A DNA stretch of 64,000 nucleotides from Diphasiastrum complanatum (GCA_029204225.1 CM055094.1:66362536-66426535); one strand, 5' to 3'; counted from the stretch's first letter, positions 51,731 to 63,423 are shown. The notes: generated by a model not told the origin, from the letters alone. Program-made: numbers and translations.

Positions 51731-52105
51731 GTGTTGTTGTATGTACATTTTTTTTTGACATTTTTGGTGTTGTTGCAGATGTCGAAGATCTACATAAATC
51801 ACAGGACTTTTGTGCGAGACCTGACAAAGTTATTTTGTTTTGGTGATGAGGTGTCTCGCAGCTCCATTTTGTGGTTGATAGAAGCTTATGCAGAGTTCTT
51901 ATTCCAACAACAAAGGAGAAGATGTTTTATGCCAAGAGAATATCGATTCCTATTAGATGTAGATATGTTATTTAGGAATGTGGCATATGTTTGGAGACAT
52001 GTTAGCGTTGTTAGACTTAGTGACTTTGAGCCAATGTTAGATAACCTGGTGTATGCCCAGGTATTGGTTTTTGAATTATCAGATGACATGATGTCTATTT
52101 CTTAA
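51731..52105 (+). pseudogene. extra ORF in the Helitron tail, possibly a captured TAF13-like histone-fold segment
   Basis: An open stretch of 124 codons follows the truncated helicase. TTTTTGGTGTTGTTGCAG at 51762-51779 looks like a splice acceptor just before ATGTCGAAG, so it may be a captured exon. The protein reads RTFVRDLTKLFCFGDEVSRS, then a helix LWLIEAYAEFLFQQQ, then DVDMLFRNVAYVWRHVSVVR. In general shape this resembles the histone fold of TAF13/Spt3, which has an F.(K/R)DL..(M/L)..FGD start and a later (E/D)D..FL.R block. The resemblance is weak. It could equally be a Helitron accessory ORF. Capture of host exons just before the 3' hairpin is common in plant Helitrons. Confidence 0.35.
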
Positions 52106-52217
52106 AAATATTGGAATATGAAATTGTTGCTGCTTCAATTTTTTATAGTAGTTTGGGTTTTTGTGATGATGGTTTTTTAAACACACACATTGAATACACG
52201 CACAGACACACAGACAC

Positions 52218-52220
<3 letters not shown>

Positions 52221-52275
<55 letters not shown>
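52221..52275. repeat. (TC)n microsatellite inside the Helitron tail
   Basis: About 27 TC units just upstream of the Helitron 3' hairpin. Confidence 0.95.
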
Positions 52276-52276
<1 letters not shown>

Positions 52277-52309
52277 AATCATCGGCCGCCACCTAGATCG
52301 GCCGCCATT

Positions 52310-53882
<1,573 letters not shown>

Positions 53883-54920
53883 ATGTCAAAAACAGATGCG
53901 GCTTCCGTTTATGTATCTACTGGTCCATTGATCGTTGGTTATGCATTGTGTTCTAGCCTGCTTGCCGTGATCAACAAGTATGCAGTGACTTATTTTCCTT
54001 ACCCTAGCCTCCTCACGGCCTTCCAGTATGCGACTAGTGCCGGTGGAGTATGGATGTTAGGTCGCACGGGCATTCTCGTCCACGATCCATTAGTTTATGA
54101 GACGGTCAAAAAATTCCTACCAGCAGCACTTGTTTTCTATCTTGCCATTTTCACTAACACTAATCTCCTGAAACACGCCAACGTAGATACTTTCATTGTT
54201 TTCAGATCCTCGACGCCATTGCTGGTGGCGATAGCAGACACCGTTTTCAGGAATCAGCAATGGCCATCCAGATCTACGTTCATATCTCTGTTGGTTATCT
54301 TGGGAGGGGCGGTAGGATACGTTGCTACGGATTCTGCATTTAACGTGACTGCATATTCCTGGGCCGTAGCTTACTTGGTGACGATCACAACCGAGATGGT
54401 GTACATCAAGCACATGGTGACAAATCTGGGGCTAAACACATGGGGCTTTGTTTTCTACAACAATCTTCTGTCTTTGATGATGGCTCCGTTTTTCTGGTTT
54501 TTGACAGGGGAATATGTAGAGGTTAGAAATGCCCCCTGGGCAAGCTTGCTGGAACCGCAAGCGGTTGTATCAGTCGGCATTTCGTGCTTGTTTGGCCTCG
54601 CAATCAGTTTCTTCGGCTTTGCAGCAAGAAAAGCGATTTCTGCAACAGCTTTCACAGTCACAGGAGTGGTGAACAAGCTACTTACAGTGATTATTAATGT
54701 GCTCATTTGGGACAAGCATGCAAGTAACACCGGAATTCTCTTTCTTGTCCTCACAATCGTGGGGGGCGTAATGTATCAACAGTCAACCTCTAAGAAGCCA
54801 GCACCTCAGGCTGACACAGTCTTACTCAAGGAAATCGATTCTGAGCACATTAAGGATGACTTAGGCTTGGATCCTGAAAATGATGAGGAGAGCGCTCTCA
54901 AATCCAAGTTCTCCAAGTAG
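53883..54920 (+). CDS. Golgi nucleotide-sugar transporter, GONST4/GFT1 type (probable GDP-fucose transporter)
   Basis: A single uninterrupted frame of 345 codons starts at an ATG in AAAATGTC context and ends in TAG. It is highly hydrophobic, with about ten membrane segments between residues 13 and 300, as expected of the drug/metabolite-transporter fold. Blocks typical of plant GONST4/GFT1 proteins are GYALCSSLLAVINKY (residues 19-33), FYLAIFTNTNLLKHANVDTF, FVVFRS-like FIVFRSSTPLLVAIAD, YLVTITTEMVYIKHMV and FTVTGVVNKLLTVIINVLIW. The GVVNK block corresponds to the GALNK nucleotide-binding motif of GDP-mannose transporters. The hydrophilic tail ends acidic, then SKFSK. In Arabidopsis the GONST4 locus (GFT1) imports GDP-fucose into the Golgi. 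Substrate here is inferred from that relation. No stop or frameshift is seen, so the gene appears functional. Confidence 0.92.
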   Translation: MSKTDAASVYVSTGPLIVGYALCSSLLAVINKYAVTYFPYPSLLTAFQYATSAGGVWMLGRTGILVHDPLVYETVKKFLPAALVFYLAIFTNTNLLKHANVDTFIVFRSSTPLLVAIADTVFRNQQWPSRSTFISLLVILGGAVGYVATDSAFNVTAYSWAVAYLVTITTEMVYIKHMVTNLGLNTWGFVFYNNLLSLMMAPFFWFLTGEYVEVRNAPWASLLEPQAVVSVGISCLFGLAISFFGFAARKAISATAFTVTGVVNKLLTVIINVLIWDKHASNTGILFLVLTIVGGVMYQQSTSKKPAPQADTVLLKEIDSEHIKDDLGLDPENDEESALKSKFSK

Positions 54921-55209
54921 TTTTGGCAAATGACATTGGTGAAGACTCGAGAAGTGATGACGGCCAGTTGTGAACAATCACTGATTGGTACAGATCCGAG
55001 AAAGCGGTGATGAATTAGGAGTCGATATGATCTTAGTTGGAGAATTTCTCAAAAGTAGATTTTGTTATTTTATTTTATTTCCTTGTCTACACAGCTGCAT
55101 TTTTCACTTTCCATTCATGGCATGCACGCCTCCAAGCTATGAAGTTAACCGGATTTTATAATGTCAAATAATGTCAAAGTTTACATGTACAAGTCTGTTT
55201 GCTGTGTGT

Positions 55210-55270
<61 letters not shown>

Positions 55271-56140
55271 CCAGGTGGTGCTTATCACACATCAAAGGTT
55301 TGACATTAAGGAAGACTGAAAGGAAGTATTGTAAAGTGTACCTATAACAAGAAAAATGGTAAAGTAGTCAAATTAGAATTCAGAAGTCGGAACAGAGAAA
55401 TATTGAGATGGCTGTCAGTTGCTGCTTGTCTGTACCGTTCACGGCAGATGTAGAGGACGAAGATTAAGCTGAAAATTGAGAAAAGGGAAACTAGGGGCAT
55501 TGTATGGATTTTGCCTGTTAAGAAGCTCAATTGCACCTTGAGGTTATGAGGCCTCTCTTTAAAAAGTAGAGGACAGAGGAGGAATGCATGCTGTCCAAAT
55601 CCTTAAAACATCGAAAGTAGATGGGAGGACGAATGTTAATTTGTGGATAGACTTAAAAATTTATCAGTTTGAGAATTTATGGTTTTGAAAGATTGGATCG
55701 CTAGGCATATGGTAGTGGTAATAGTGAGTGCTATGTTGATTTAATGAAGATGAGCCAACCGAGAATTTTACTGATGGTTAGCTATTCTATCTCTGGATTT
55801 TTGAAGATGAGATCTGTGAATGAAAGAGTGTGGTACGAAAAACGGTCTCTACTAACAAGAACGGTTCAAAATTTGATAAAATTTCAACCTATTGTTGGTC
55901 AGCTTGGAAGCTTTTGTATCACCTCAATCCTTGTGGTGCATGAGCTGTTTCTTTTGTCTCTTTGAGTTTTAAATGGTTTAGGTTTTATAAAACTGTAATG
56001 TAAATATGGATCATGACAATAGGTAATAGGTGGGACTTGGGAGTTACGACTCTCCAGTCGGGATTCAATTGTAACTTGCATTGACTAAACATTAAAAAAG
56101 CACTTGTTTTTGCCATAATAGAAGGCTAGAAATAAGATCC
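54921..56140. other. 3' flank of the transporter gene
   Basis: It holds the likely 3' UTR and a GT/GA microsatellite (listed separately). I see no other gene. Confidence 0.5.
55203..55268. repeat. compound (GT)n(GA)n microsatellite
   Basis: GT repeats with one GG interruption run into GA repeats, about 280 bp downstream of the transporter stop. Confidence 0.95.
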
Positions 56141-56653
56141 CCCCCCGTCGCTTATTGGCACGGGGACAACTTGGGGACAGCTTTGGCCCCGACCCAATAA
56201 GCGACTGACATGTGGAGTCAGGGCAGGGGACAAAACACCCCTTGACACGCGTGCGTCGGCAACACATTGGCGCCACGCGGGACCATGCTGACGTTGGCGC
56301 CGGGACCACACCCACACTGGCGCCACCCTCACGCGGGACCACAATGGCGCTGGCGCCACGCGTCGGGACCCTCTCGCGGGAGCATGCTGGGGGCGCTGGG
56401 AACCAGGCCTGTGCACAGGCACCTCCATGCTCATGCATGCAAGGGAAAAGATGGGCAGTTTTATTATATATGCAGGCAGATTCATTTCTCCCAGTTGATT
56501 ATGGGATAAATTGAGATCTGCCACGTGGAAAATAGGTCAGGCAGGTCGGGCAGACAGGCCGGGCAGCAACAGGCCGGCACCTGGGACGCGTGTCGGGAGC
56601 TGAAGAGGGTCGGGGCCAAACCCCGACGTGCTAATAAGATACGAGGCCCTCCC
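56141..56653. mobile_element. GC-rich MITE-like element with inverted ends and internal palindromes
   Basis: The left end reads CCCCCCGTCGCTTATTGGCA. The right end, reverse-complemented, reads CTCGTATCTTATTAGCACG, sharing the CTTATT(G/A)GCACG core. GTCGCTTATTGG (56147-56158) is also perfectly inverted at 56194-56205, and GTCGGGG-CCAAA-CCCCGAC forms a hairpin at 56609-56627. The interior repeats TGGCGCC and CGCGGGACCA several times. No transposase is present and the target duplication is unclear. Base composition is far above its AT-rich surroundings. Confidence 0.55.
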
Positions 56654-57094
56654 CCCCCCCCAAAAAAAAAAGGCCCTAAAATCGCTTCGCTGTTTCCTTC
56701 TCATTTCAAACAATCAACATATGTACTATGTAATATGGATCATGACAATAGGATTGGAAGGTTTGTAGCAGTTAAGAATTAGCTCCGTCTACTACCAATT
56801 AACTATAGCAGAACAAGCTGTTCACGAACCAAGGATAGCTAGTCCATAAATAGTGGAAAATACGAAGGTTAGGCCAAGGATTATCTTGAAATCCGCACAG
56901 TTGCAGCTACTTGTAGGTTCTCTTCCAAGTTCAATCAAACATTACTGGGAGTAGAATGTACAACAAACTAGAGGATACAGTTAGATTATGAACTTTTTTT
57001 CACATCCTCAAATTCTCGTTCTTCTCCATGCATGTGAGTTTTTCTCTCCCTCCATGACTAGCCAAACAAGGGCTAAATGTTAATGGTAGGAGCT
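56654..57094. other. no gene recognised
   Basis: AT-rich. Nothing identified. Confidence 0.4.
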
Positions 57095-57680
57095 AAAGAC
57101 TTTCAAGGATAGTTGGGTTTAGCTAAATACCCATGTGCTATGCAAAAATCTATGAACTTAGTTGAAGTGTATTCCCCTCCATTATCTGATCTTAAGCATT
57201 TGCTTTTCGTATTGAATTGGTTTTCCATTCATTCTTGAACTTGACAAATGCAACAAACACTTCATCTTTGCTTTTAAGAAGATAGACCCAAGTATACCTA
57301 CTAAAGTCATCAATGAAAGTTGCATACATCTTTGCCCCACCATTGCTTTTGAATATCAGAATGCACAAGTTGAAAAACTTCTTTAGATATAGAAGTAGAT
57401 CTAAAACAAACAAGTCTATGAGATTTGGACAAGGCACAATGCTCACAAACACTATTGTTTGCAACAAGAATTTTAGGGAGACCAAGAACATGCTCTTTCT
57501 TTGCCATTACCTCCAAAGATTTGAAGTTGGGATGGCCCAACCTCTTGGTTTGTCAATTGCTCCCTAGCCATACATTCTTCATAAATAGAGATCACACATG
57601 CATCAAGCTTGAAAAGTTTACCATGCCTCCTTCCTTGAGCAATCAAGGATCCACATTTACTTACATTAGGGGATAATAGA
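57095..57680 (-). pseudogene. Copia integrase fragment
   Basis: The minus strand gives [20 protein letters not shown] and [15 protein letters not shown] (pre-integrase zinc region, 57340-57540). [20 protein letters not shown] (57240-57330) and [11 protein letters not shown] near 57190 follow, the last two belonging to the integrase core. At least two frameshifts are needed. The fragment ends on both sides without LTRs. Confidence 0.8.
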
Positions 57681-58101
57681 ACTCAAAATGGGCCCTTTGT
57701 CAAGATGCTGTTTTTGACTTCGCATGCTTTCAACGCTTATGTGTCCCAATGAATGGTGTCCATCTATGATGAACTGTAATAGTGGTTGACAGACAGAAAT
57801 TGTATTTAACTTTCCCGGCCAAATTTTCGTGATTTTCAAATATCTCGCCGGGCAGAACAAACAATTGTGATTGGACCACAATTATTGCCCGAATACTCTT
57901 ATGTTGCTCGTCGAGGTTGATTTGACGTCAATAGTCATAAACTGTGGTTAACTAATCCTTGTAGTTAAGGAACTTCTTGTCATTAATAGGTATACCTCTC
58001 ATTTTCTTCATTCTATCTCTCATTTTCTTGTCATTCTTAGGTTTACCTCGCAATCTCTACATTCTCTCCGATCTCAGCTTGCGTACTCGTATTTTCGACT
58101 A
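57681..58101. other. no gene recognised
   Basis: Spacer before the 58-59 kb gene; a short repeated phrase (CTCATTTTCTT...CATTCT) occurs at 57998-58035. It would hold the promoter of that gene if it exists. Confidence 0.35.
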
Positions 58102-59349
58102 ATGGCTACACATAATTGGAGACCAAGAGGAACCATTGATGCAATCAATATTTGCAATGAAAAAAATGCAAAAGGTCAATGGATACCAAGAATATATCGA
58201 AAATATCAATGGATCTTGATGCATCCCTCTGCAAAAGGCTCATTCCGAAAAAGAAAAAGATCGGATAACATATATAGAAGCTCTTAGAAAGGCAGGATAA
58301 TGGATTTTAAAGTATCACCTGCCGGTCAAATGCAATTGTAAGTTTTCAGATTCAATTTCTTTAGATTTAGCATTTTCTTTAAATTATATTTTTCTTGAGA
58401 TGTTTTTGTTGGTTTTGTAGATTTGTATCCATCAAATTTCTTTGAATGGCAATCAGTTAAATCGATTGTAGAAATAATCGATGTCATACATTCGGATATC
58501 GGTATTTTACAATATAAAAGTTGTTCTTCAAAATCACTTTTAGAGTCAAGAGCTTTTTTTATGATCACACCTATTTTCTTGATAAAAATGGTTTAGTTGG
58601 TAGATTAGAGCCATATCCTCTACCAGATTTTTTAAGTGAGGAGTGGATTTCTCCTGATGCAGCAATTTCAGAAAGTTTTCGATCTAGGCTATATATTAAT
58701 ATTCAGAGTATATTAAAATGTAGCACTGGATCAAAGAATAATAGATTAAGTTGGTATCTACCTCTTACTATTTTTGTTAATTTTTTTTTTCCAAATGCAA
58801 TATTCGGAGAACGAAAACAATGTTTATTTGTAGGGACTTGAGTGCTGATATAATCGCCGAGTTGTTGGATGATGGTTGGGATACAAAACAAAATCAGCAA
58901 GTTGAGTGCAAAGTATGTTACTCATCCATGACATTTAGATATCACATCGAAAAACAAATGCTCACTTTGCTGCTGTATTATAGAAGATGGATTAAATGCA
59001 AAAATGTTTGGAAGCCACTTGATCAAGATTTTGGTATAAACCCTCAAGAGCAACTTCAGATAATAGTGAAAAGAAATGACAACATTCTTGCAATGGTTGA
59101 GGTCGAGGAAGATTGGTGTCTCAATCACATTCGATCAGAACTAGATATGTTGCAATTCGATCTACCTCAGTACTATCAATTTCGATTGATGTAAATGTAC
59201 GTTATGCCATATAAAAATATTCCTTTTTTTCTATTTCTAAGTGAATCAGTTTCATAAAATATTTAACTAAAATATTTTCTCGTGTGCAGGTAAGAGTAAG
59301 GCAAGAAGTGCATATAAAATGCAAAGACATTGGAACATCCATCGAAATT
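58102..59349 (+). pseudogene. broken plus-strand gene of unknown family (gene C of the 58-64 kb module)
   Basis: An ATG at 58102 starts MATHNWRPRGTIDAINICNE. The next piece, in another frame, ends LRKAG then WILKYHLPVKCN near 58335. After a probable intron, 58420-58840 gives SNFFEWQSVKSIVEIIDVIH, then (frame 58521) YFLDKNGLVGRLEPYPLPDF and LSEEWISPDAAISESFRSRL. One frameshift near 58830 leads to LSADIIAELLDDGWDTKQNQ. The last open piece reads LQIIVKRNDNILAMVEVEED and LPQYYQFRL. An AG acceptor near 59288 precedes VRVRQEVHIKCKDIGTSI and a TAG stop at 59347-59349. The last two segments together have the strand pattern of a beta-grasp (ubiquitin-like) domain, but I cannot match a family. It is inactive as written. 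Confidence 0.45.
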
Positions 59350-59457
59350 GAAGATTTATAGATTATGAACTATGGAATTTTGTATTATGTAATACAATTT
59401 TTTGTATACATCATTTTTGAAAATATATGAATCACTTTTTCTATGAGGCTCTTTCAT

Positions 59458-59605
59458 TTCTATGATCTCCATTTCCATGGTGCAAAACACAATATAATTG
59501 CAACTGGATAATATGAGTTTTCGATAGCAAGATTCATTGTCTCCTGTAGGAAATGCACTATCTCCATTGGGGAGATCTTCAGTCACTTGAACTCCAATGA
59601 TCACT
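59458..59605 (-). pseudogene. duplicated, fused copy of the last coding pieces of the H3/Ulp1 gene
   Basis: 59458-59590 repeats, with substitutions, the terminal exon of the gene at 60005-62082 (GAAGATCTCCCCAATGGAGA is shared, then CAGGAGAC, GAAAA, CATAT, CCAGTTGCA). At 59591-59605 it is preceded on the minus strand by AGTGATCATTGGAG, which is the start of that gene's third exon (DHW codons). A partial second copy therefore lies directly downstream, with an internal deletion. Confidence 0.7.
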
Positions 59606-60410
59606 ACAATCGACGCTTGCCCTTGTTGAAGTCTCCTTGGTCTATATTGTCCTTGTCTTGGCATATTTGGATATGTTCAGATGACGATCTGATCAAAGCT
59701 TTGCTGCAACAAATCTAAGTGAACTAATGTCGCATGTTTGGATTGGTTGTGGCAAAGGTTCGATCAGATCATCATTCTGAACTTATCCCAAAAAGACCAT
59801 GGTAAAGACAAGGCAGACCAAGGCAATGAAAAACAAACATGTCGAAAAACAGTAGAAATTGAAGATGAATGAATCATAACCTGAATTGATAAGAGGAAAA
59901 TTAGCAAGTGAGAACAACCATAGAAAAACTGTAAGTATATTTCTATTAAAATTTTCTGTACATGTGTCTCATCCACATCAAGTGAGACGACTATTTAAAC
60001 AAAATCAACTATCTATGATCTCTAAATCCATTTCTCCAGTTGGAAGTAGCTTGGGTGGAGAACACTCGGCCACTGCAACTGGATATGAATTTTCGATCAC
60101 AAACTTTATGGTCTCCTGTCTGAAGTGCATTATCTCCATTGGGGAGATCTTCGGGCATTTAAACTGAAAAAAAAACATAAACACAGTTAAATGTAATTAA
60201 ACAAAGATCAGTTATTAGGAGTTTGTATATGAAAAAAACAAAAACACAATTAAAAGTAATTAATCGAATATTACCTCTTCCAGATTTGGAAGTCCATCTT
60301 GTAATGCAAGCCAATTAAAAAAGTGTTTGGCATTGCATATGGTATACCAACCACAGCTGAGAGAATCAACCTACTGGAAGGACTGCAGAATTTAAATTTG
60401 GACATTATGA

Positions 60411-60480
60411 GATATCGATCAATGCGCAGGATGTAAGAATAAAATCTACAACGGAAACAAGCGCGCGTCGAACTGATATC
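60411..60480. repeat. inverted-repeat unit 1 (intron of gene A)
   Basis: GATATCGATCAATGCGCAGG on the left is answered by GCGCGCGTCGAACTGATATC on the right. Half-site centres are about 50 bp apart. Confidence 0.8.
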
Positions 60481-60496
60481 AAAATTTTTTGGTTGA

Positions 60497-60567
60497 ATAT
60501 CGGATCAGCGCGCACGTTGGAAAAATAAACCAATCAATAACTACAAGGGCACATCGAACCGATATTG
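60497..60567. repeat. inverted-repeat unit 2 (intron of gene A)
   Basis: ATATCGGATCAGCGCGCACG on the left, GGGCACATCGAACCGATATT on the right, inverted. Confidence 0.85.
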
Positions 60568-60667
60568 AAAAATTTATACCTCTGTATCAACCATTTTCAG
60601 CTTCGAGTTTGCTTTTGCATTTGGTACTGGAAAGAGTTCCAGTATTTTCTGTATATGGGTCCTGGCA

Positions 60668-60671
<4 letters not shown>

Positions 60672-60704
<33 letters not shown>
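60672..60704. repeat. (GT)n microsatellite in the intron of gene A
   Basis: About 16 GT units between exon 3 of gene A and the inverted-repeat units. Confidence 0.95.
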
Positions 60705-60708
<4 letters not shown>

Positions 60709-62305
60709 GAGTCATCTTCAAACATACTGGATTACACACACCCTCATCATTGACGTACAGAGACAACACATATAAGCTCCAATGATCACTGAAATCAGAA
60801 AACAAGAAATTTATGAGAATCAATGTGAAATCATCAAAATTCATATGAAAAATTCAATAAGATAAAATATGAAAAATAGACACTTACTTTGTTATGTATG
60901 GCAGCACAATAATTGGAGTCCCCAGTCTGACGTATTGGAACATATCATCGTGCAAACTTTTGAAATCAGGAAAATCAAATGCTGCCATGAATTATGCAAC
61001 ATCTATAAACAATGGGGTCTGGAAGAACTCCATCCAGTACTGAATTGCCCCACCTCCTACATTGTCCCCTAGCATTTTATCCCTACTTTCTAATTCACCA
61101 GTATCTAAACTAGAAAGGGGGAGACTAGCATTGGTCTTTGGCATTCTAAAACTGTATCGAGGACCTAAACCTTTAAGATACGTGTTTAACAATTGGTCAT
61201 ACTGTACATATTGAGAACTATTTACAAAGGCAAGTGCAGGGGGTGACAAAAGTAACACTGATAAACCACATAAAGAATTGTCATTCAAAATTGATTCTAC
61301 CTTTACACTAACAAAATCATCTAAATCGCTTCCAACAACAGGAGGAGGGGAAGTGATATTTACGGGTTTAGGAGGAGGAGGAGATTGAGGAGGTGGAGTT
61401 TGGTTAGGAGAGGAAGATTTAGCAGGAGAAGTTAAAGATGGAGTGGAAGGAGAAGAAGGAGACTTAGGAGGAGAATGCCTAGAAGAAAGAATAGTATTCA
61501 GAGGAGATGGCTTGGAAAAATCCCTCGCTTTAGATGGAGGGTCGAGAGACCTCCTCTTCTTTGAAACACTCCCGCTCTGTATACAAATAACAAGTAGGGT
61601 TGGTTGAGATTGCTTTCTTTTCTCCTCTCTGAATCTTGTTTTGGAGGAGAGGAAGGAACATGTCTAAAGTATTCAGCAAACTTGTCATATGTGTCTCGAA
61701 GCCTGAATACAATGTTGAAATCCTTGATGGTCACCCTCTTGGCATGGACAGCTGCAACAACAATATCAGAAAAAAATTTCACCTAAAAATCCTCATATGT
61801 TGTGTGCAGCGCCTCAATTGCCGTTATCGTCCATCTCACATCTGCAGATAGACTTCTTGTCACCTGCTTGATGGACCTCTGTATGTGAGATTTTGAAATC
61901 AGAAGATTATTTGTCTTCTGAAGCTTCCGAATATCCTTGAGCTAGGGTGGGTCTCTTCTTCAACCCCTTGGCCTAGGAGGAGGTGGTGGTGGACGAGGTG
62001 GTGGTTGTGGATTTCCCTGACCCGCATCTGAAATTGGTATTCCACCTGAATGTCCTCGTGCTGTCTGCTTGGTCCGCGCCATTACTGTGTAGTAGCAGAT
62101 CAGCGCACGATAATGTTGATTTCAGGATCAGACCTCAGGTCGGGCATGTCAAAGTGATACTTGAGCTAAACAATTTCGTTAGCTGGTAGCGGATGGGTGC
62201 GAGCGAGTAGGAACGGATTGAAGGAAGTTGTTTTCGAGTGCGCTAAATCTATATCGCATGGATATAAATAACTATAAGCAAAAAAATTTCAGCGTCGTTG
62301 ATCAG

Positions 62306-62313
62306 TATATATA
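62306..62313 (-). promoter_or_regulatory. possible TATA box of gene A
   Basis: TATATATA lies about 220 bp upstream of the gene A start on the minus strand. The motif is palindromic and common in AT-rich DNA. Confidence 0.3.
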
Positions 62314-62592
62314 GAGAAAATCAGAAATGATTGCAAACGTGGTGGCTCGTATTACGATGATGATTACTTAGAGGCTTGTCAATCAAATCAATCTAAATAT
62401 CCATCAGTCATCAAAATGATTAGTCCATATCGAATTAGCCAGAATTAATTTCAAATAAAGTATGGTCACATCTACAATTAATCACACTTCTACCATTTAA
62501 TACTGAAATTGACAACATTAAGCTTTAAATATAAGACCTTTTTTATATCCAATAATTATAATTTTGAAAAATTTCAAAGGCCAGATTTTCAC

Positions 62593-62667
62593 CCGATAGC
62601 TAATCAACGCGCATATAAAGCATTTGACAATCATAGTATGTATTCTCGTGCGCTCATCCGATATTGG
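62593..62667. repeat. inverted-repeat unit 3 (between genes A and B)
   Basis: CGATAGCTAATCAACGCGCA on the left, TCGTGCGCTCATCCGATATT on the right. Confidence 0.75.
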
Positions 62668-62809
62668 ACGCAATATGAATGATCAGAGCTTGATTCGATA
62701 GATTCTGCATAACTTTGGCCAGTATGAAGAGTCTTCCGAATCAAGCTTTGATCATGCATATAGGGTCCAATAGTTTCAAAAATTTTGATAATATTTTGGT
62801 CCTAGAATA

Positions 62810-62878
62810 GCGATTCGACGCGCGTAGTCCAAATGCAACAAATACATCGTCTGCCAGGCGCGCTGATCCGATATCCCA
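62810..62878. repeat. inverted-repeat unit 4 (between genes A and B)
   Basis: GCGATTCGACGCGCGT on the left, GGCGCGCTGATCCGATATCC on the right. Confidence 0.8.
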
Positions 62879-63263
62879 TACACAGAAAAATCATACTGGA
62901 ACGCATAATGAAAGACTTATGAAAATGTTCTGAATGAACATTATCTCAAAAGGAAAATTTTCGTCTTTATGGTGCTTAAATAGGGCGAGAGATTGTAATA
63001 ATTCTCCCCGTTCACGTTTTTCAATGATATCCACTAATCAATTGTTTATAGTTTTTTTAATGATTATTCTAGGAGGCTAGTGATTGTCTATTTAATGTAT
63101 TCCGGCGCAGGGCTAATGATGATTCGTTGAATCTAGTACTAGACTAGTTAATGTATTTTGGCGTAGGTACAAATTAGTCTCATTCTGATTGGTGGATAAA
63201 TATAGGCTGTAAATCACAATTCGTTATTTGACAAATGTATGGCTGTGATCAACAGGAATTGGC

Positions 63264-63271
63264 TATAAATA
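63264..63271 (+). promoter_or_regulatory. possible TATA box of gene B
   Basis: TATAAATA, about 280 bp upstream of the ATG at 63550, in GGCTATAAATATG context. Confidence 0.4.
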
Positions 63272-63347
63272 TGTGCACCACTTTCCATATTTCGATTCCG
63301 TAATCTTTTATTCTGAACTCTTTAGCCTTCTTGTTTTTCTTCATTCT

Positions 63348-63423
63348 CCCGATATCGAATCGACGTGCGCCATCCCTTGCTGTACATGCTCGTATTCATT
63401 CAGGCGCATTGAATCGATATCAG
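63348..63423. repeat. inverted-repeat unit 5 (upstream of gene B)
   Basis: CGATATCGAATCGACGTGCG on the left, GGCGCATTGAATCGATATCA on the right. Confidence 0.85.

Larger units (their letters stand above)
60005..62082 (-). pseudogene. histone H3-tail mimic fused to H3-like fold and Ulp1/C48-type cysteine protease (gene A)
   Basis: ATG at 62080-62082 starts MARTKQTARGHSGG, the H3 tail through R8 with Gly at K9. A Pro-rich spacer follows, and in the same frame an H3-like fold: LKDIRKLQKTNNLLISK, ADVRWTITAIEAL, AAVHAKRVTIKDFNIVFRLR (to about 61690). Then, in another frame and perhaps after an intron (acceptor TATACAG at 61577-61583), 61576-60888 gives KKRRS, a Ser/Pro-rich linker and a globular part ending TPIIVLPYIT. 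Splicing to 60788-60728 gives NDHWSLYVLSL, and 60370-60275 gives VDSLSCGWYTICNAKHFFNW. DHW and SCG are the His and Cys sites of Ulp1/C48 proteases. The last exon, 60163-60005, ends in TGA. Stops: 61960-61962, 61942-61944, 61783-61785, 60992-60994. A catalytic Asp is not evident. Confidence 0.75.

Noticed and set aside
61690-62082. An ordinary host histone H3 gene
   Set aside because: The tail is identical to H3 only through R8. The rest of the tail is replaced by a Pro-rich spacer, the fold is strongly diverged, and three stops interrupt it.
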